A stretch of 64,000 nucleotides of DNA from Episyrphus balteatus. Taxonomy: Eukaryota; Arthropoda; Insecta; Diptera; Syrphidae. Location of the stretch: assembly GCF_945859705.1 (NCBI RefSeq), contig NC_079137.1, positions 76,964,277 to 77,028,276 on the forward strand, read 5' to 3'. The translations under genes and the position numbers were made by a program. Below the pieces are notes generated by a model. It was not told the DNA's origin and made no database searches. It was given only the letters and a program-made list of their open reading frames with translations. Below, piece after piece: positions 11,241 through 23,711 of this stretch (position 1 is its first letter; each line of letters starts with the position of its first letter).

Positions 11241-13486
11241 AGACGTTATCACGTCAAAAATTGTTTGAAAGACCTGACTTCAATCGAGTGATTTAGAGTG
11301 TATAATGTATTACACTGTTTGTGGAGAGAATGTAATAAAAGTTTACCGTTTACCTCTAGACGGTAAAAGTACACAACAAAAAAAAAGGACATTCGTATAA
11401 AAAATAAATAACCTGAAACAGGATAAAGAATAACTACTACTTTCTTTTCCAAAAAAAAAATAAAGAAATAGAGGAACTAAACTTGAGTGGAGAGGTGAGA
11501 GTGGAGAGTTGTATAATATTTTTAGTTTTGTGTGGATCCTTCTTTGTGAGTTGTGTGTTGTTTTTGTGCAATCGAGTGAATTGGCGTGTGGTATTGTGTG
11601 TGGAGTCACCATCGCACTGTTTTTTTTTTATTTTTTGTTTTATATATATCAGTTGAGGGTCCTTTTTTTGTATTTATGTGCGGCTTGATGTCCTTGTGCA
11701 CTTGGAAAAGCTGTTTTTTTGCTTTGAACAAAACAAAAAAAAAATATAAACAAAAAAGCAATAGAATCCCTGTTAGTAGCCTTTTGCCAGGCATACTATA
11801 TAGCTTGTTGTTGGTTTTAATTTGGAAGGACGACGATGAAAATACAACATACATGGTATTCTACACAGGTTTTTGGTATCAAATACAAATTTTCCTCTTT
11901 TGCGAATTTGTTGGTTGGTAGTAAAACGTCCGTTTGTTCCTTTTATTCTGAACGAAACAGTCATATTACATTGAGTTTGCTTGTTTAGATAGAGAGGTAG
12001 AGGGATAGAAAGAGTTACTAGATGAACATACATATGTACATGAACATGTTGCCAGGTAAGTTTACACATTTTTGTGTGACTTTGTTTTTGAGCAAAGTCA
12101 AAAACACCAAAAACACTCCAAATAAACTTGTTTTAGCTTTGAGAATGTAAAACATGCATGTATCAAGTTTTGTGGATTTTGGAAAACTTCGAAAATTAGA
12201 CGCTCAATTTGAACTTAACAAAATTGGAAAATAAAAATTAAAACAGATGCTAGAGCGAATAAATACATGGCTTACTGAAGAGGAAACATTATGAAGTGGG
12301 CAAACAATTTTCTTTTTAATTTTTAAAAAAATATTTTTTATTCTAAGAAATAAAGTTTTAAAATCTTAGAAATTTCATATTTCATATGAAAGTAGCTATA
12401 AATATTTTTTTTTTCTGTTGAATATTTCCTAAACCGAGCCGAATAAGACCATTTTTGGAAAAAAAATTGAGTTTGCAGTTTTGCCATCACGGAGCTGAAT
12501 GTGGAAAAAATTGAGGGGGAAGCTATGTGGAAGTGTTCTGATGGTGCCTACCGAAAAAAAAATTTCATAAAACCAAAATGTAAATTTGACTAGACTATAT
12601 TTATCACTTCAATCACTTTAACCTTTTCTTGTCAATAGCTATGAAATAAAAATTTGGCAACACAGCCATAATTTACAAGAGCAGAAAACATTCAACAAGA
12701 TCCAATAGTTTTAGTTTAGGTTACAATGCAGTGACTCCAAATTGATATGAGATATAAAAAAAGGACACTGTAGCGTACCTGTGCGTATTTTTATTTTTAT
12801 AATTTTTTTTTTATTTGCTTGACAATGAATGAGTCATATAAAAAAACTACTCAAGTAACACAGTTATTAACAAATAAGATGGAGTTTAAATAATTTTTTT
12901 GAGCTGAATATATTATTTAAATCTAATGGCCACACTACCTATATTCAACTAAAAAAATCCTTTAATCTCATATTATTTCTGAATGAAACAGTAGTTTTTA
13001 TTGATTCCTACAAAATTTTAACTATGTGGGTCAATTGGTTTTTGAAATAACCGATTCTATTAATAAAACAAGTAGCTTGAGTGAATTATGTATTTTGAGA
13101 CAATATACTTTTTGAAGTGGTCATATAAAATTGTACATCCTAAATTACTGGCCTTTCTTCAATATTCAATTTGTAAATATACTAAATCGTTTTTTTTTAA
13201 GACTGGCAGAAAGGTTTTTGAAATATTGTTTAAGGAACCAAAAATAAAGGTACGGTACCTCCTATACCTACATATGTGCCAATTAGAGAAAAAATAAATT
13301 TTCCCAAACATTTCAAAGGCAGTTTTCAAAGAAGGTCTATCTTTTGATGAAAAAAAAAACAGTTTTTTTTTCGAAAATCCTTACTAAGGGTACCTACCAT
13401 TGAAGGTTTTTCGTGGTATTTCTGAAGTTCTCTAACTACTTATTCATTTTGAACGAATTTTTTTACACACAAAACATTTAAGTATA
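11241..13486. other. Noncoding, no gene recognised
   Basis: Several overlapping low-complexity frames lie on both strands near 11.25-12.07 kb, none with a recognisable domain. AAGGACA/TGTCCTT words continue (near 11388 and 11690). From 12.1 kb the sequence is plain AT-rich DNA. Confidence 0.45.
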
Positions 13487-14896
13487 CAGTAGTGGAGTAA
13501 CTAAAGATCAAAAATTGGCAATATTAGGGAACCCGGCCGAACAGCTTAGATTTTCTAAATTTTTCAAAAATTTGTCTTAAATTTCATAAATTAATTGATG
13601 CCAAAAGATTGTCTAGGAAATTCAAGGAAAAAAAATATATGGGAGTGAGGGACAATCTTCTATAGTTCAAGCGATAGATGCAATTTTCTTATTAATTGAC
13701 TTCAAACACAAAAAAATATATTTGAACACAACGGCAACACCTACAATATTCAAATATAAATTTTTTAAAAGCTAGAAGCTTAGTCATATGTGTAAAATTA
13801 AAATTAAGTTAATTGAATGAACGGCTCTTGAAAGAATGGTAATTGAACTCAGATTTTTGAAAAAAAAAAAAAAATTATTGAAAAAATTTTAACATGTCGT
13901 TTTTTAAACTTGGTCGTAATATAAAATGCATTTATTTTCAAATTTTTTTGGCCGCATTTATTATGATTTCAAATTATAAAAAGAAATGTCAATATGTATT
14001 ACGGTTTATGAAAAAAATTAAAAAGTATTTCATTTTCGAAGAACTTTTTTTAATAAAAGTTTTGAAAAAAAATGTAACTTATTTTTTTTTTAAAGTTCAA
14101 CATCTAAACATAAAATTATTTTTTATTCATTTAATAACTCTTACTGTTGAAAGTTAAATGGCAAAAATTTAAAGTTCCTATTTACCACAGTCTTTAAGAA
14201 AATTAATTATTTCAATGAAAAAATTCAGTTTTAATAAAAAAAAAAACCATTGAAATTGAAGTAATTTTTCATTTTTTCTTTCAAAAGTGTGATATATTTT
14301 ACCTTTTTTGCTTCGAAATTCAACTGATAATATTTATGGCCAAAATTTTTTTTTAAATAAATTCATATTTTATTAGAAAAAGTTTGGAAAAAAGTCATTT
14401 TAAATTTTTCTAAAAACATTTTTTTTTTTAATTCTAAGTTTGAGGACCATTTTTTCAAAAAGTCTTGATTAAATTTAGTGGATTTAAATTTAAGAGATAA
14501 GAATGAGCTTCTGGCTTTTTAAAAATGTATTTTAAAATATTGTAGGTGTTGCCGTTGTTTTCAAAATATTTTTTTTTGTGTTTGAGGTCAGAATGTTAGA
14601 AAATTGCATTTATCGCTTAAACGATGGAAGATTGTCCCTTACTGCCTTTTATATATTTTCCTTAAATTACCTAGAGAATCTTTTGCTATCATTTGTTTTA
14701 TGAAATTTAAGCAAAAAAAATGGTTTTGTTAAAAAAAATTTAATTTAAAAAAACAATACGGCAACACCGCACCGGCAATTTTTAATCTATAGACTTTAAA
14801 GTATTTTTAATTACCTACGTTTGAAAAAAAATATCGTCAAAATCAGAGCTGTTCGGCCGGGTTCCCTAATAATTTGCTTAAGTTACTCTACTACAG
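13487..14896. mobile_element. Diverged long-inverted-repeat element (about 1.4 kb)
   Basis: Ends are CAGTAGTGGAGTAACT (13487-13502) and its near complement at 14881-14896. Inside both ends lies the shared word AGGGAACCCGGCCGAACAGC, direct at 13527 onward and reversed near 14848-14867. The arms continue to about 13790 and from about 14490, with shared words such as GGCAACACCTACAATATT and AGATTGTCCC in opposite orientation. Arm similarity is clear but much lower than in the neighbouring palindrome, so it is older. The 87-codon frame at 13894-14157 lies in the centre and resembles no known transposase. Confidence 0.78.
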
Positions 14897-15170
14897 CTTT
14901 AATATAAATTTAAAAAAAAAATCTAAAAAAATAAATTTTTGGATTTAAAAAAAAATTGATTTTTTTTTTGTGAAAATCAAATTTTCTAAACAGCTTAATG
15001 AATATTTTTTTAAATTTTGGTTTGATAAAAAATTATTCCAAAATGGCGTATTCATACATAAATTCTAACTTTATGATTTTTTTTTTGTTTAAGAAAAATA
15101 TATTTTTAAAAAATCGGCTCAACGATTCAGATCTTTTTTTCTTAAAATTCATTATAATCCAGTCAAATAA

Positions 15171-16633
15171 GGGTTTAACCTCGGAATGAATGTTAGTAGA
15201 AATTTTTTTTGCTCAATATCTTCCTTTTGCCATTCTATAACATATCTCAAAAGTCTAGAAAAATCTCATGTCCGCTTGTCGCGATTTCAAGGTCAAATCG
15301 CGAAATGGAGATTTTCAAAATTAGCAAAAATAGGCTATGGTATTATATACACATATGATACATGATTTCAAGGTATTTTTTAATGCTGATTCCAAAAAAT
15401 CTAAAATCAAGACAATCTGACGTCTCTGGAAAAAGTTATACCTGTTTTTCATCTGTCAACTCATATTATTATAACAGTTGCAAACTTACTGCCGAAAAAC
15501 CCTTAAAAATTATGGTAGATGGACCAAATTTTGCATGAAGATTTTAGAATCCATCATTATTAAAAATCAAAACAATCCATTACAAAAAATATATATACCT
15601 ACGAAATAATGGTATTTTTTGATGGAGGGGCAAATTTTAGGATATGCACTAAAGAAGATTCTTGTTCATCTTAGGAATAGGTGCTAATAGGCTATTTTTT
15701 TCATTTTAATCTTTGTTTGGATATTCTTTAACTACCCTCAAAAATCTAAAAAAAATCTCATGTCCGCAAGTCCTAATTTTCTTGGTTTGAAAATAAGGTG
15801 CAGACTTTAAAAAATTAATAAGAAAAGTTTAAATTTTTATATGTATACCAACATAAGCGACATGATTTAAAGGTATTTTTTAACACTTATTCCAACAAAA
15901 CTCACAAACAAGTCAACCTGACCATCCCTGAAAAGTAATGCACCTTATTCATGTTGATCTGACACAAATATCTGAAGTGTAGTTTTTCAATTTTTTCAAA
16001 TCTGCACCTTATCTTCAAACCAAGAAAATTATTACTTGCGGACATGAGATTTTTTTAGATTTTTGAGAGTAGTTAAAGAATATCCAAACAAAGATTAAAA
16101 TGAAAAAAATAGCCTATTAGCACTTATTCCTAAGATGAACAAGAGTCTTCTTTAGTGCATATCCTAAAATTTGCCCCTCCATCAAAAAATACCATTATTT
16201 CGTAGGTATATATATTTTTTGTAATGGATTGTTTTGATTTTTAATAATGATGGATTCTAAAATCTTCATGCAAAATTTGGTCCATCTACCATAATTTTTA
16301 AGGGTTTTTCGGCAGTAAGTTTGCAACTGTTATAATAATATGAGTTGACAGATGAAAAACAGGTATAACTTTTTCCAGAGACGTCAGATTGTCTTGATTT
16401 TAGATTTTTTGGAATCAGCATTAAAAAATACCTTGAAATCATGTATCATATGTGTATATAATACCATAGCCTATTTTTGCTAATTTTGAAAATCTCCATT
16501 TCGCGATTTGACCTTGAAATCGCGACAAGCGGACATGAGATTTTTCTAGACTTTTGAGATATGTTATAGAATGGCAAAAGGAAGATATTGAGCAAAAAAA
16601 ATTTCTACTAACATTTATTCCGAGATTTACCCC
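15171..16633. mobile_element. Large near-perfect palindrome (arms about 640 bp)
   Basis: The left arm (15171 to about 15808) and right arm (about 15997 to 16633) are reverse complements with only scattered differences; a spacer of about 190 bp separates them. Shared landmarks include CTCATGTCCGCTTGTCGCGA, TCTGACGTCTCTGGAAAAAG and TTTTGATGGAGGGGCAAATT. Within the left side there is also a direct duplication: the block beginning with TCTCATGTCCGC near 15267 recurs from about 15757, so the spacer equals the distal half of the second copy. No protein is encoded. If transcribed it would form a very long RNA duplex. Confidence 0.9.
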
Positions 16634-17302
16634 TTTTTTCTCCTTATTTCACTGTATTATTAATTGAAAAACGAATTGTATATTTTTTTCGTTTGGAAAA
16701 AATTGCAGTCGTGCATTTAATTTCTTAAGTACTTACGAAATAAGTTAATTTTTTAAATGCTTCATAACATTTATTTAGCTGTTTTTAAGAACTAACCAAT
16801 ATTCTAAATTAAAATCAAATTTCTAGTTATTGATTTGACGTTTTGCCATGATGACCCATCCATTTTGTATGAACACAAAAAACGGACGGATCTCGACAAG
16901 ATTCTTTTTGATCTACTCTCAATTTCCAAAGTTTAAACTTAAAGGTCGCCATGGCGTATGTGTAATATTTTATTTTTTTTCAATTTGAAAATTTCAAAAA
17001 AATAAAACCAATTTATTTAACCATTTTATCGCCAATTAAATTAAGTAGTTGGTAGTAAAAAATACATCTTAGAATTTTTCAGGTATTTAGGGTCACATTG
17101 ATATATGTAGTTCACCAGACCAGTAGTATAGCACTTCATTCTTATCTTCTTTTAGTCTGACTTTATGGTACCAAAACTACTTTTAGGGTATTTAAAAATA
17201 GAAAATATTCTTTTCTCTCAAAATGGTCTTAAAAATTTACTTACTTGGGTTGGGATTAAAAACAACAAGTGCAAGTACAATAACGTTTTTCAAACAACTT
17301 TA
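16634..17302. other. Noncoding, no gene recognised
   Basis: AT-rich sequence with no recognisable coding segment, RNA gene or repeat that I can support. Confidence 0.45.
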
Positions 17303-17999
17303 TACACCGAAAAAAAAAAATTTGATAATAACAGCTATCAAATTAACATTTTTCACTGACAAAAGTCGTCCAACAATTAAAATATCAATTTTGATATTTT
17401 ATCATATCATTTTGACATTTTTTAATTTCAAGTGGGATAGTGAAAATTTCACTTTGACAATTAAAATATCAATGTTGACTAGATTTTACGTTTTAGTTTA
17501 TTATAATGAAACCTATTTCTTTCCTTTTCATTTTTGTTATTTTTATTATTTTAAGAATTTTTTTTTCTTTTTTCAAAACATTACTGAAAGGGAATATTCT
17601 TTACAAAATAGTTGTGATATTATTTTTTCTATTATAGGTGATATAATTGTTTTGTTATTTTCTCCCAAACTATGTGAAGTAAAATCTTAGTGCCGATCAA
17701 ATTTTCTCAGTAAATCATACATTTTACTTCGAAAAAACACAAAGCGCCTTTAAATTAGTACACATTAAGAATTTTTTATTTAATATTTTTCAATAATTTG
17801 GAATGAGAAATTGATAATAAAATATCAAAAAAAATTTCCAAAATGTGACATTTAAATATCATCCTCTTAATAAAAATGTTGTTTTAACATTTTAAATATC
17901 ATAAAACACATTTTATAGAGCATTTTTGGGTGATATTTAAAAAATGTTAATTTGATATTTAAAAAATGTTAAATTGATATTGGTTTTTTTTTCGGTGTA
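17303..17999. mobile_element. Short TA-ended inverted-repeat element (about 0.7 kb)
   Basis: TACACCGAAAAAAAAA at 17303 is mirrored by TTTTTTTTCGGTGTA ending at 17999. The interior is rich in a palindromic AAATATCAAATTAACATTTT-type word, direct near 17336-17480 and reversed near 17810-17985. TA at each end fits a Tc1/mariner-type target, but it is part of the repeat, so the duplication is not proven. A 155-codon frame at 17223-17690 starts upstream and runs into the element; it is hydrophobic, AT-driven and not recognisable. Confidence 0.55.
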
Positions 18000-20469
18000 C
18001 AAACACTAACAATCCGTTTCATTCTTACTTATTTCTTTCATTTAATAGGTCCTGTGGTAATTAACGGACAGAAACACTATATTTAAAAAAAAAGTTAGTT
18101 TTTTTGGTAGCTAAAATTCTTGGTCTAATGGGAAGTGCATATAACTATAACGCGGAAGATCAATATAAAAAAATATTCCGATGAAGGAATAATACCTCTT
18201 AAAGCATGAATTATCAAGATTGTATGTTGAAAGTCCCTGGTAATCGTTAACAAAAGGTATCGGATGAAATTTGGAAGCTAGTTACTTTAACCACAATTTT
18301 GTTAAATATTATTTCGTTAGTACCAATGTTAAAAAGCTATTTGTTACTCTGAATGGCCTCTTTAAACACTGAAAAAAGGTAGGTTATATTTACTAACTTT
18401 AAAAATATCAGAAATAAACCCCACATTGGCAACATTGTAGTTACCTAAATTATTCCACCTCAATTCGCCCATCATTATCCTCATGGGACAGTTATTGTCT
18501 AGATACTATATGCTATCTCCGACAGTAACCTAATGTCCACCAAATTTATTTTATTTTATTTCTTCCTTTTCCTTTCGTATGTATTTTAATTTTTTTTTTA
18601 CTCTATCTCCACTTCGTTTGCGCTTTTTTTTGCTTTCAAGGACTCTTTACTGACGCTTACTTCGTCTAGTATATTTTACTTTCATTGCAAATATCCTGTA
18701 AACATAGTACAAAACGTGGGTAAATTATTCGCCACATTTACACACACACAAAACATACATACAACTTCAGCACAAAGTCCATCTGAGCAAATAAACCGCA
18801 ATAATTGGATATATTTTTATTCCAGAAAAAAATAAAAATAGAAACTCCAGGACACTCTTCATACAAGCCCATGTGTCCTTGGAACATAAAAAAATCTCCC
18901 GGAAAAAAGTCTTTAATTTCTATCCAACGGATTCTCTCTCTCTAAAAAAAAAATCAAAAAAAAAAAAAAATAAAAGACGAGATTCCATAATGAAAGGACA
19001 AATGCAATTAATTAAAAACGAAATTATACTCAGGTAATTCAGCAGGAGACTACAACTAGCGACAGCCAACGACGAATGACTACAACTCGACTACGATTCC
19101 AGGACGAACGAGGAACGACCAAAAAACGATGCTACAAAAAGATTTTTATATATTTTTATTGCAGTTTTTTTTTTTTTTTTTTGTTTTAGTACGTTTTTTT
19201 TTCGGACACAATATGTCCTTGGCAAATGTTATCCTGTTGTACGATATGATGATGGTTTGGGCCCAGGAAAAAAAAAGTAAAATAAAATAATATTAAAAAA
19301 GATTCCCAGTTCCATTTCAGTTATAGTAGCGAGGAAGCTCAACGGCAGATGGTTTTTATAATAGTGTTGGGGGGAAATTGAAATTTTCATTTGCCGGCCA
19401 CAAAAATTTAACTCTTTTTTCTCTCTCTCTCTCTGACTGGATATGTCCGTTTTAATGTTTTTTTTTTGTCGAAATTAAAAAAAAAATGTCCTTTGTATAG
19501 TTAGTCCTTGGTTATTATTAAGAGGACTTGATTTAATTCTTCCTATTTTTTTTTTCTTTTTTTTAATTTTTTGTTTTTAATTTGTGTCCTCTCTCTCACT
19601 GCTGTTGCTTATGCTTTCTTCGTTGTGTCCTATTTATTTAATTAGTTTTCCTGTGCACAAATGTTTCGTTAAAGCAGCTAAAAAGAAAAAGGGTCAAAAC
19701 TGGGGCAACACACACACCAACCAAGCACTTTCAAAACTCACTGCCGTAAATGAATTTTAGTTTAAGCTTAGAAGGAACAAGACGAGAGTTGTTATAGGAG
19801 TTTAAATGGACTAAGGTGGTACCTACGTAACCTATTAAGTAGGTATACGCGCCTACTTTCCATCATGCCACCTACCATCTTACCTACTTCTAAGTGACTT
19901 GGTTCTACTAAAGTACTTTGTACTTGAGCATGACTTTTGTTGATTAGTATTTTTACTATTTAGGTAAGGTAAGGAAAATTTAATTTATATTCCATTTTTT
20001 TTTTTTTTTTTGGAGTGAGAATGAGAAAGAGAAAGAGTTTTTTCTGTAGAAATGTCAAAAAATATATGAAAATTTTGAAATTAGGTTAAGTTATAAGTGC
20101 TGACATTTCTCGCGCAAATTCGTGTTGTGAACGCCATCTGGATTTGAATGATTGCCCATGGAACAGGTGATGGCCAACCGAGAGAGAGAATATTCAGTGC
20201 GGAAATTGTTTTTATTTTTTTGTTGTTATTTGTTTGTTTTTTAGTGCGTAAGGTAGGGCAATATTAAAAGTTTTGCATAAAAGGGTTAATAGGTTAAATT
20301 TTAATGTTTCTTAAATTAAATCATACAAATTTTCATTTGAATGGAGACATTTTAAAGTATCTAAAATGTAGAGCATTCTGAGGTCTCAGATCTTAGGTGT
20401 TTTGAAATATTTTTTTTACTATAGGTACAACGATTACCTTTTTTTCCAAATACAGAAATTATGATCAAT
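18000..20469. other. Noncoding, no gene recognised
   Basis: Mostly AT-rich DNA with T runs and CT runs near 19421. It contains a TGTCCTT cluster described separately and no supported exon or RNA gene. Confidence 0.45.
18849..19631. other. Cluster of TGTCCT / AGGACA words
   Basis: Seven copies of TGTCCT or its complement occur in under 800 bp (18849, 18874, 18994, 19214, 19487, 19585, 19626), most extended to TGTCCTT. By hand calculation fewer than one is expected in AT-rich sequence. The same word recurs less densely near 10.5-11.7 kb and 22.9-23.3 kb. It could be a set of protein-binding sites; no factor is assigned. Confidence 0.5.
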
Positions 20470-21120
20470 GAGTTGAGACCCTAAAAAAGTACTAAAATCA
20501 ACTAATGACATTAAGCTCTGAAATTGTCTGCTATTTTTTTTTACTGTCTTCTCGTTCTTGTTGTTCTTTAAAAAAAAAAAATATATATAAATAAAGATTT
20601 TAGGACCCAAGATTTTTTTTTTTAATTTTACATCGAAGTTTTATTCTTAAGACGAAAAGAAATAGCAATTTTTCAGATGTGTATCTGCATTTATTTTTAT
20701 GAAACTGACGGAAAATTGAACAATTTAAGACCTTGAAAATAAATTATAACAATAGCAATTTTCTTCTCTAAACAACGGAAAAACTTTATATTAAAGCCCT
20801 TAAAATAATTCTGTGAAATTTTAATCGAAATCTTCTTCTGGAAACGTCGATAATATTTACTCAACAAAACAATTTAGGACCTTAACAAAATATTTTTTTT
20901 ATATTTTGCTAGCAGTGTTATTCTTTATCAAAAAGAAACAATTTTATGAAATCATAGACTTGGAAATGTAGTTTTCTAATACTTTCATTAAACATCAATT
21001 TTAGACCCCCAAATATTTTGTTTTCGATGATTTGATCAAATTTTATTTCCAATTTGGAACCAAAAATATCGTCTAAAGTTTTCTTAAAAATTAATTTGAA
21101 AACTTTGATTTAGGACCCTA
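20470..21120 (+). repeat. GGACC-box phased array, block a
   Basis: A TTTAGGACCCTAAAAA-like word recurs with its GACC core at 20477, 20604, 20729, 20878, 21004 and 21114: steps of 127, 125, 149, 126 and 110 bp, plus a weak half-step copy at 20796. Orientation is constant. The DNA between copies shows no clear similarity. Weaker copies trail to about 22040. Confidence 0.68.
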
Positions 21121-23711
21121 CAAACATTTCCTGATTCTTATGAAAATCTTCTCCAGAGAAAAATAAAGCAATGCCACATTCTAGTATGCTCAGATATTTT
21201 TTTTTTTTTTTTTTGAGATCAATGTTTTTTACTGAAAACGAATTTTCAGAAGGAATTGGCCAGCATTTAGACTTCGTAAGGTGGTAACGTTTAGAATGTT
21301 ACATGCATTGCTCTCTGCGCATGAATTCTGGGGAGATTTTTTGTATTTTAAATCATTCTTAATTCTATACGGACACTGTTATAAAAGCAATTCGGAATAT
21401 CTATTTATAATAATGTACAATGCAAGCCTTATGGAAGTTTTTACTTCCCGATTTTCAAATTATTCTTAAACGAGGAAGAATTTTTAAAATTGCTATTACT
21501 TCAGCAATAAAGCATCCAAGTTTTAAGGCCTTCAAATATAATTTTCATTTAGAAAATAAATATTTTGTCCTAAAAAGCTTGTTTTATAGAACTATTTCCG
21601 AAACTACTTCTATGAACATATTTTGACAAAATTTCTTAAAAATCGATTCAATTTGCAATAAATTGGCTTTACAAGTTCTTATATTATTACCGTTTTTATG
21701 AAGTTTTATACAAGCATTACAGAGATTATTCACAAGTTAGCACCTCCCGACAAAAATTGGAAAAACGAGTTTATTGATAACCTAGACCTGATTAACTGGT
21801 GACATTTTAATAAGATTAGAATTCTGAGAAATAAATTGTCTTCCTTCTATAAGGCTTCTCTTACACTTCTCAGTATTTTCAACACTTTCATTTTTATTAA
21901 GTTATTTTCAAATGGATTTTTACCAAATCGGTTTCTATTACTACGGAATTTTAGTAATTTGAATTCCACACACTTAACGTTAAAAAAGTCTTATACAAGC
22001 TTTATGGAATTAAGTTTACGAGTTTTTCAGACCTTAGGAATTTAATTGTAAAAAAAATTGTGTTTAAACCTCTCATCCTCCTTAGGAATTCAATAGATTT
22101 CCTTATATGACTCTCAACAAAAAAAAACTAACAAACAAGTTCATATACATACAATTACATATGTATGGATTGCTTGTGATGCCCATCAATGCCCACTCTA
22201 TACAATCTTATCTTTGTATGCCATTTTTGTTTGACAAAAATTACCACCATAAACTTAACACACTTCTGGCCATAAACCGCTCCCATAGTTGACAAGCCGT
22301 AATGACACTCAAACACTCCGTGTACTCTCATACAACTGTCCAAAGCAATTTCATCCTCCTCGTTTGAATATTCTCTATATGTTTCTGGTGCTCATCCATT
22401 CGACCAGAGCACAAGATCCTGATTAGATGATTGCGCCCATCCACATTATATGCAGATTGGAATAACAACACACACATACAAACAAACAAACAGACAGAAA
22501 AAGACTATCTGAGAGGAAACATGGTCATAAACCTCGTATTGCATCCAATCGATGGCAAGTGATAAAAAATTGTCACATAATAATAAAAATAAATTTTCGT
22601 GGCGAACAATTCTTGTTCCACACACAGAAGAGCACTGGACATTGGACAACGAGAAGAGTATTATTACGAGCACGACACGGGGCGACCCCTTGTGGAACCG
22701 ATTTTTTTCTCTACAAGTTCGACAAGTTGCAGAGCACTCTTCTAGTTGTTGGCTGTGTTGTCTGCCACAGAACAAAGAAAAAAACGCGAACTATAAAAGA
22801 CCCCCATATTCGAGTCGAATCTTCTGTATTCCTGTATGAACGGTCGTCCTGCCCTGTTTATGAATTTGCATAGCCCCGTGGTGGTGCGCGCGGACCTCAT
22901 CTTGTTAGCTGAAGTTGAAGTCACGCGGATTGGACCAAAGGAGTTTCCAATTTGAATTTTTTATGTTTTTTTTTTTTTTTTTGCTTTTCTGCAGGACAAA
23001 TTATCTCCTTCGATATAAATCTGAATAAACACCGCGCGCCTTGGCGGCAATGGCTGCAGCGGTTGCAGTCTTAACTAACAACAACAAAAAAGTTCAAGAT
23101 GGGCATCGGAAATGTGTAATGTTTTTTCTTGTTTTTTATTTGTTGTTTGAAGGAAGGCGTGGCGTCGTCATCATCGTCTTTGGTAAAAGCGGGAAAAATA
23201 AAAATAAAAAAAAATCGAACAACAACAACTTGAAAACAGGACAAGAACAAGAGCAGCAACATAAAATTGTTGTTAAGGAGAGCGAACAGGCGAAACAGAG
23301 CGTAACAAGAAAATCGGACAGGGGTCTCTACTGTTGGGTTTTCTATATATACCGAAGGGTCATAAGATGATGTGCTGTGGTGATGCTAAACACAAGAACT
23401 CACTCAGGTTTGACTGTGAGGCGGGCTGTGGCGGAACTCTGAAGGCCAAGGGAGAGGATGCTATTAAAATGTCCATATATGTAGATTTGTATAAGTGCGG
23501 CGGCGGCGAATAAGAACACCGCTAACGACAATTATAAGGCTTCACAGGGATACGCCAGAATAACCCTTTTAGCTCAAAGGCGTACTATATTTTTTTTTTA
23601 GAGAAACAGTGTGTTGTGAGGGAAATGAACAGTTGCAGTAAGAAAACGTAAAATTTTGAAAAATTCGTACGGAAAAGCAGTTTTGTTCTATAGACTCAAA
23701 TTCTTAATTGA
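21121..23711. other. Noncoding; G+C-richer block at 22.4-23.5 kb
   Basis: Short frames at 21.3-22.3 kb have no recognisable domain. From about 22440 to 23530 composition becomes more balanced, with AAAC/CAGA microsatellite sequence, AGGACA words, CAACAA runs and CGGCGGCGG. Overlapping frames on both strands here (22552-22873 plus, 22446-22924 minus) match nothing I know. The block could be regulatory DNA or a promoter-proximal untranslated exon; this is not proven. Confidence 0.4.
22792..22799 (+). promoter_or_regulatory. Candidate TATA box
   Basis: TATAAAAG, preceded by a G+C-rich CGCGAAC, is a consensus TATA box in an otherwise more balanced block. No fly-type initiator (TCAGT/TCATT) is evident about 30 bp downstream and no coding exon follows, so this is only a candidate. 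Confidence 0.2.

Noticed and set aside
17223..17690. 155-codon plus-strand open frame
   Set aside because: Composition is what AT-rich DNA gives (F, I, K, Y, N), no domain is recognised, and it runs into a short inverted-repeat element.
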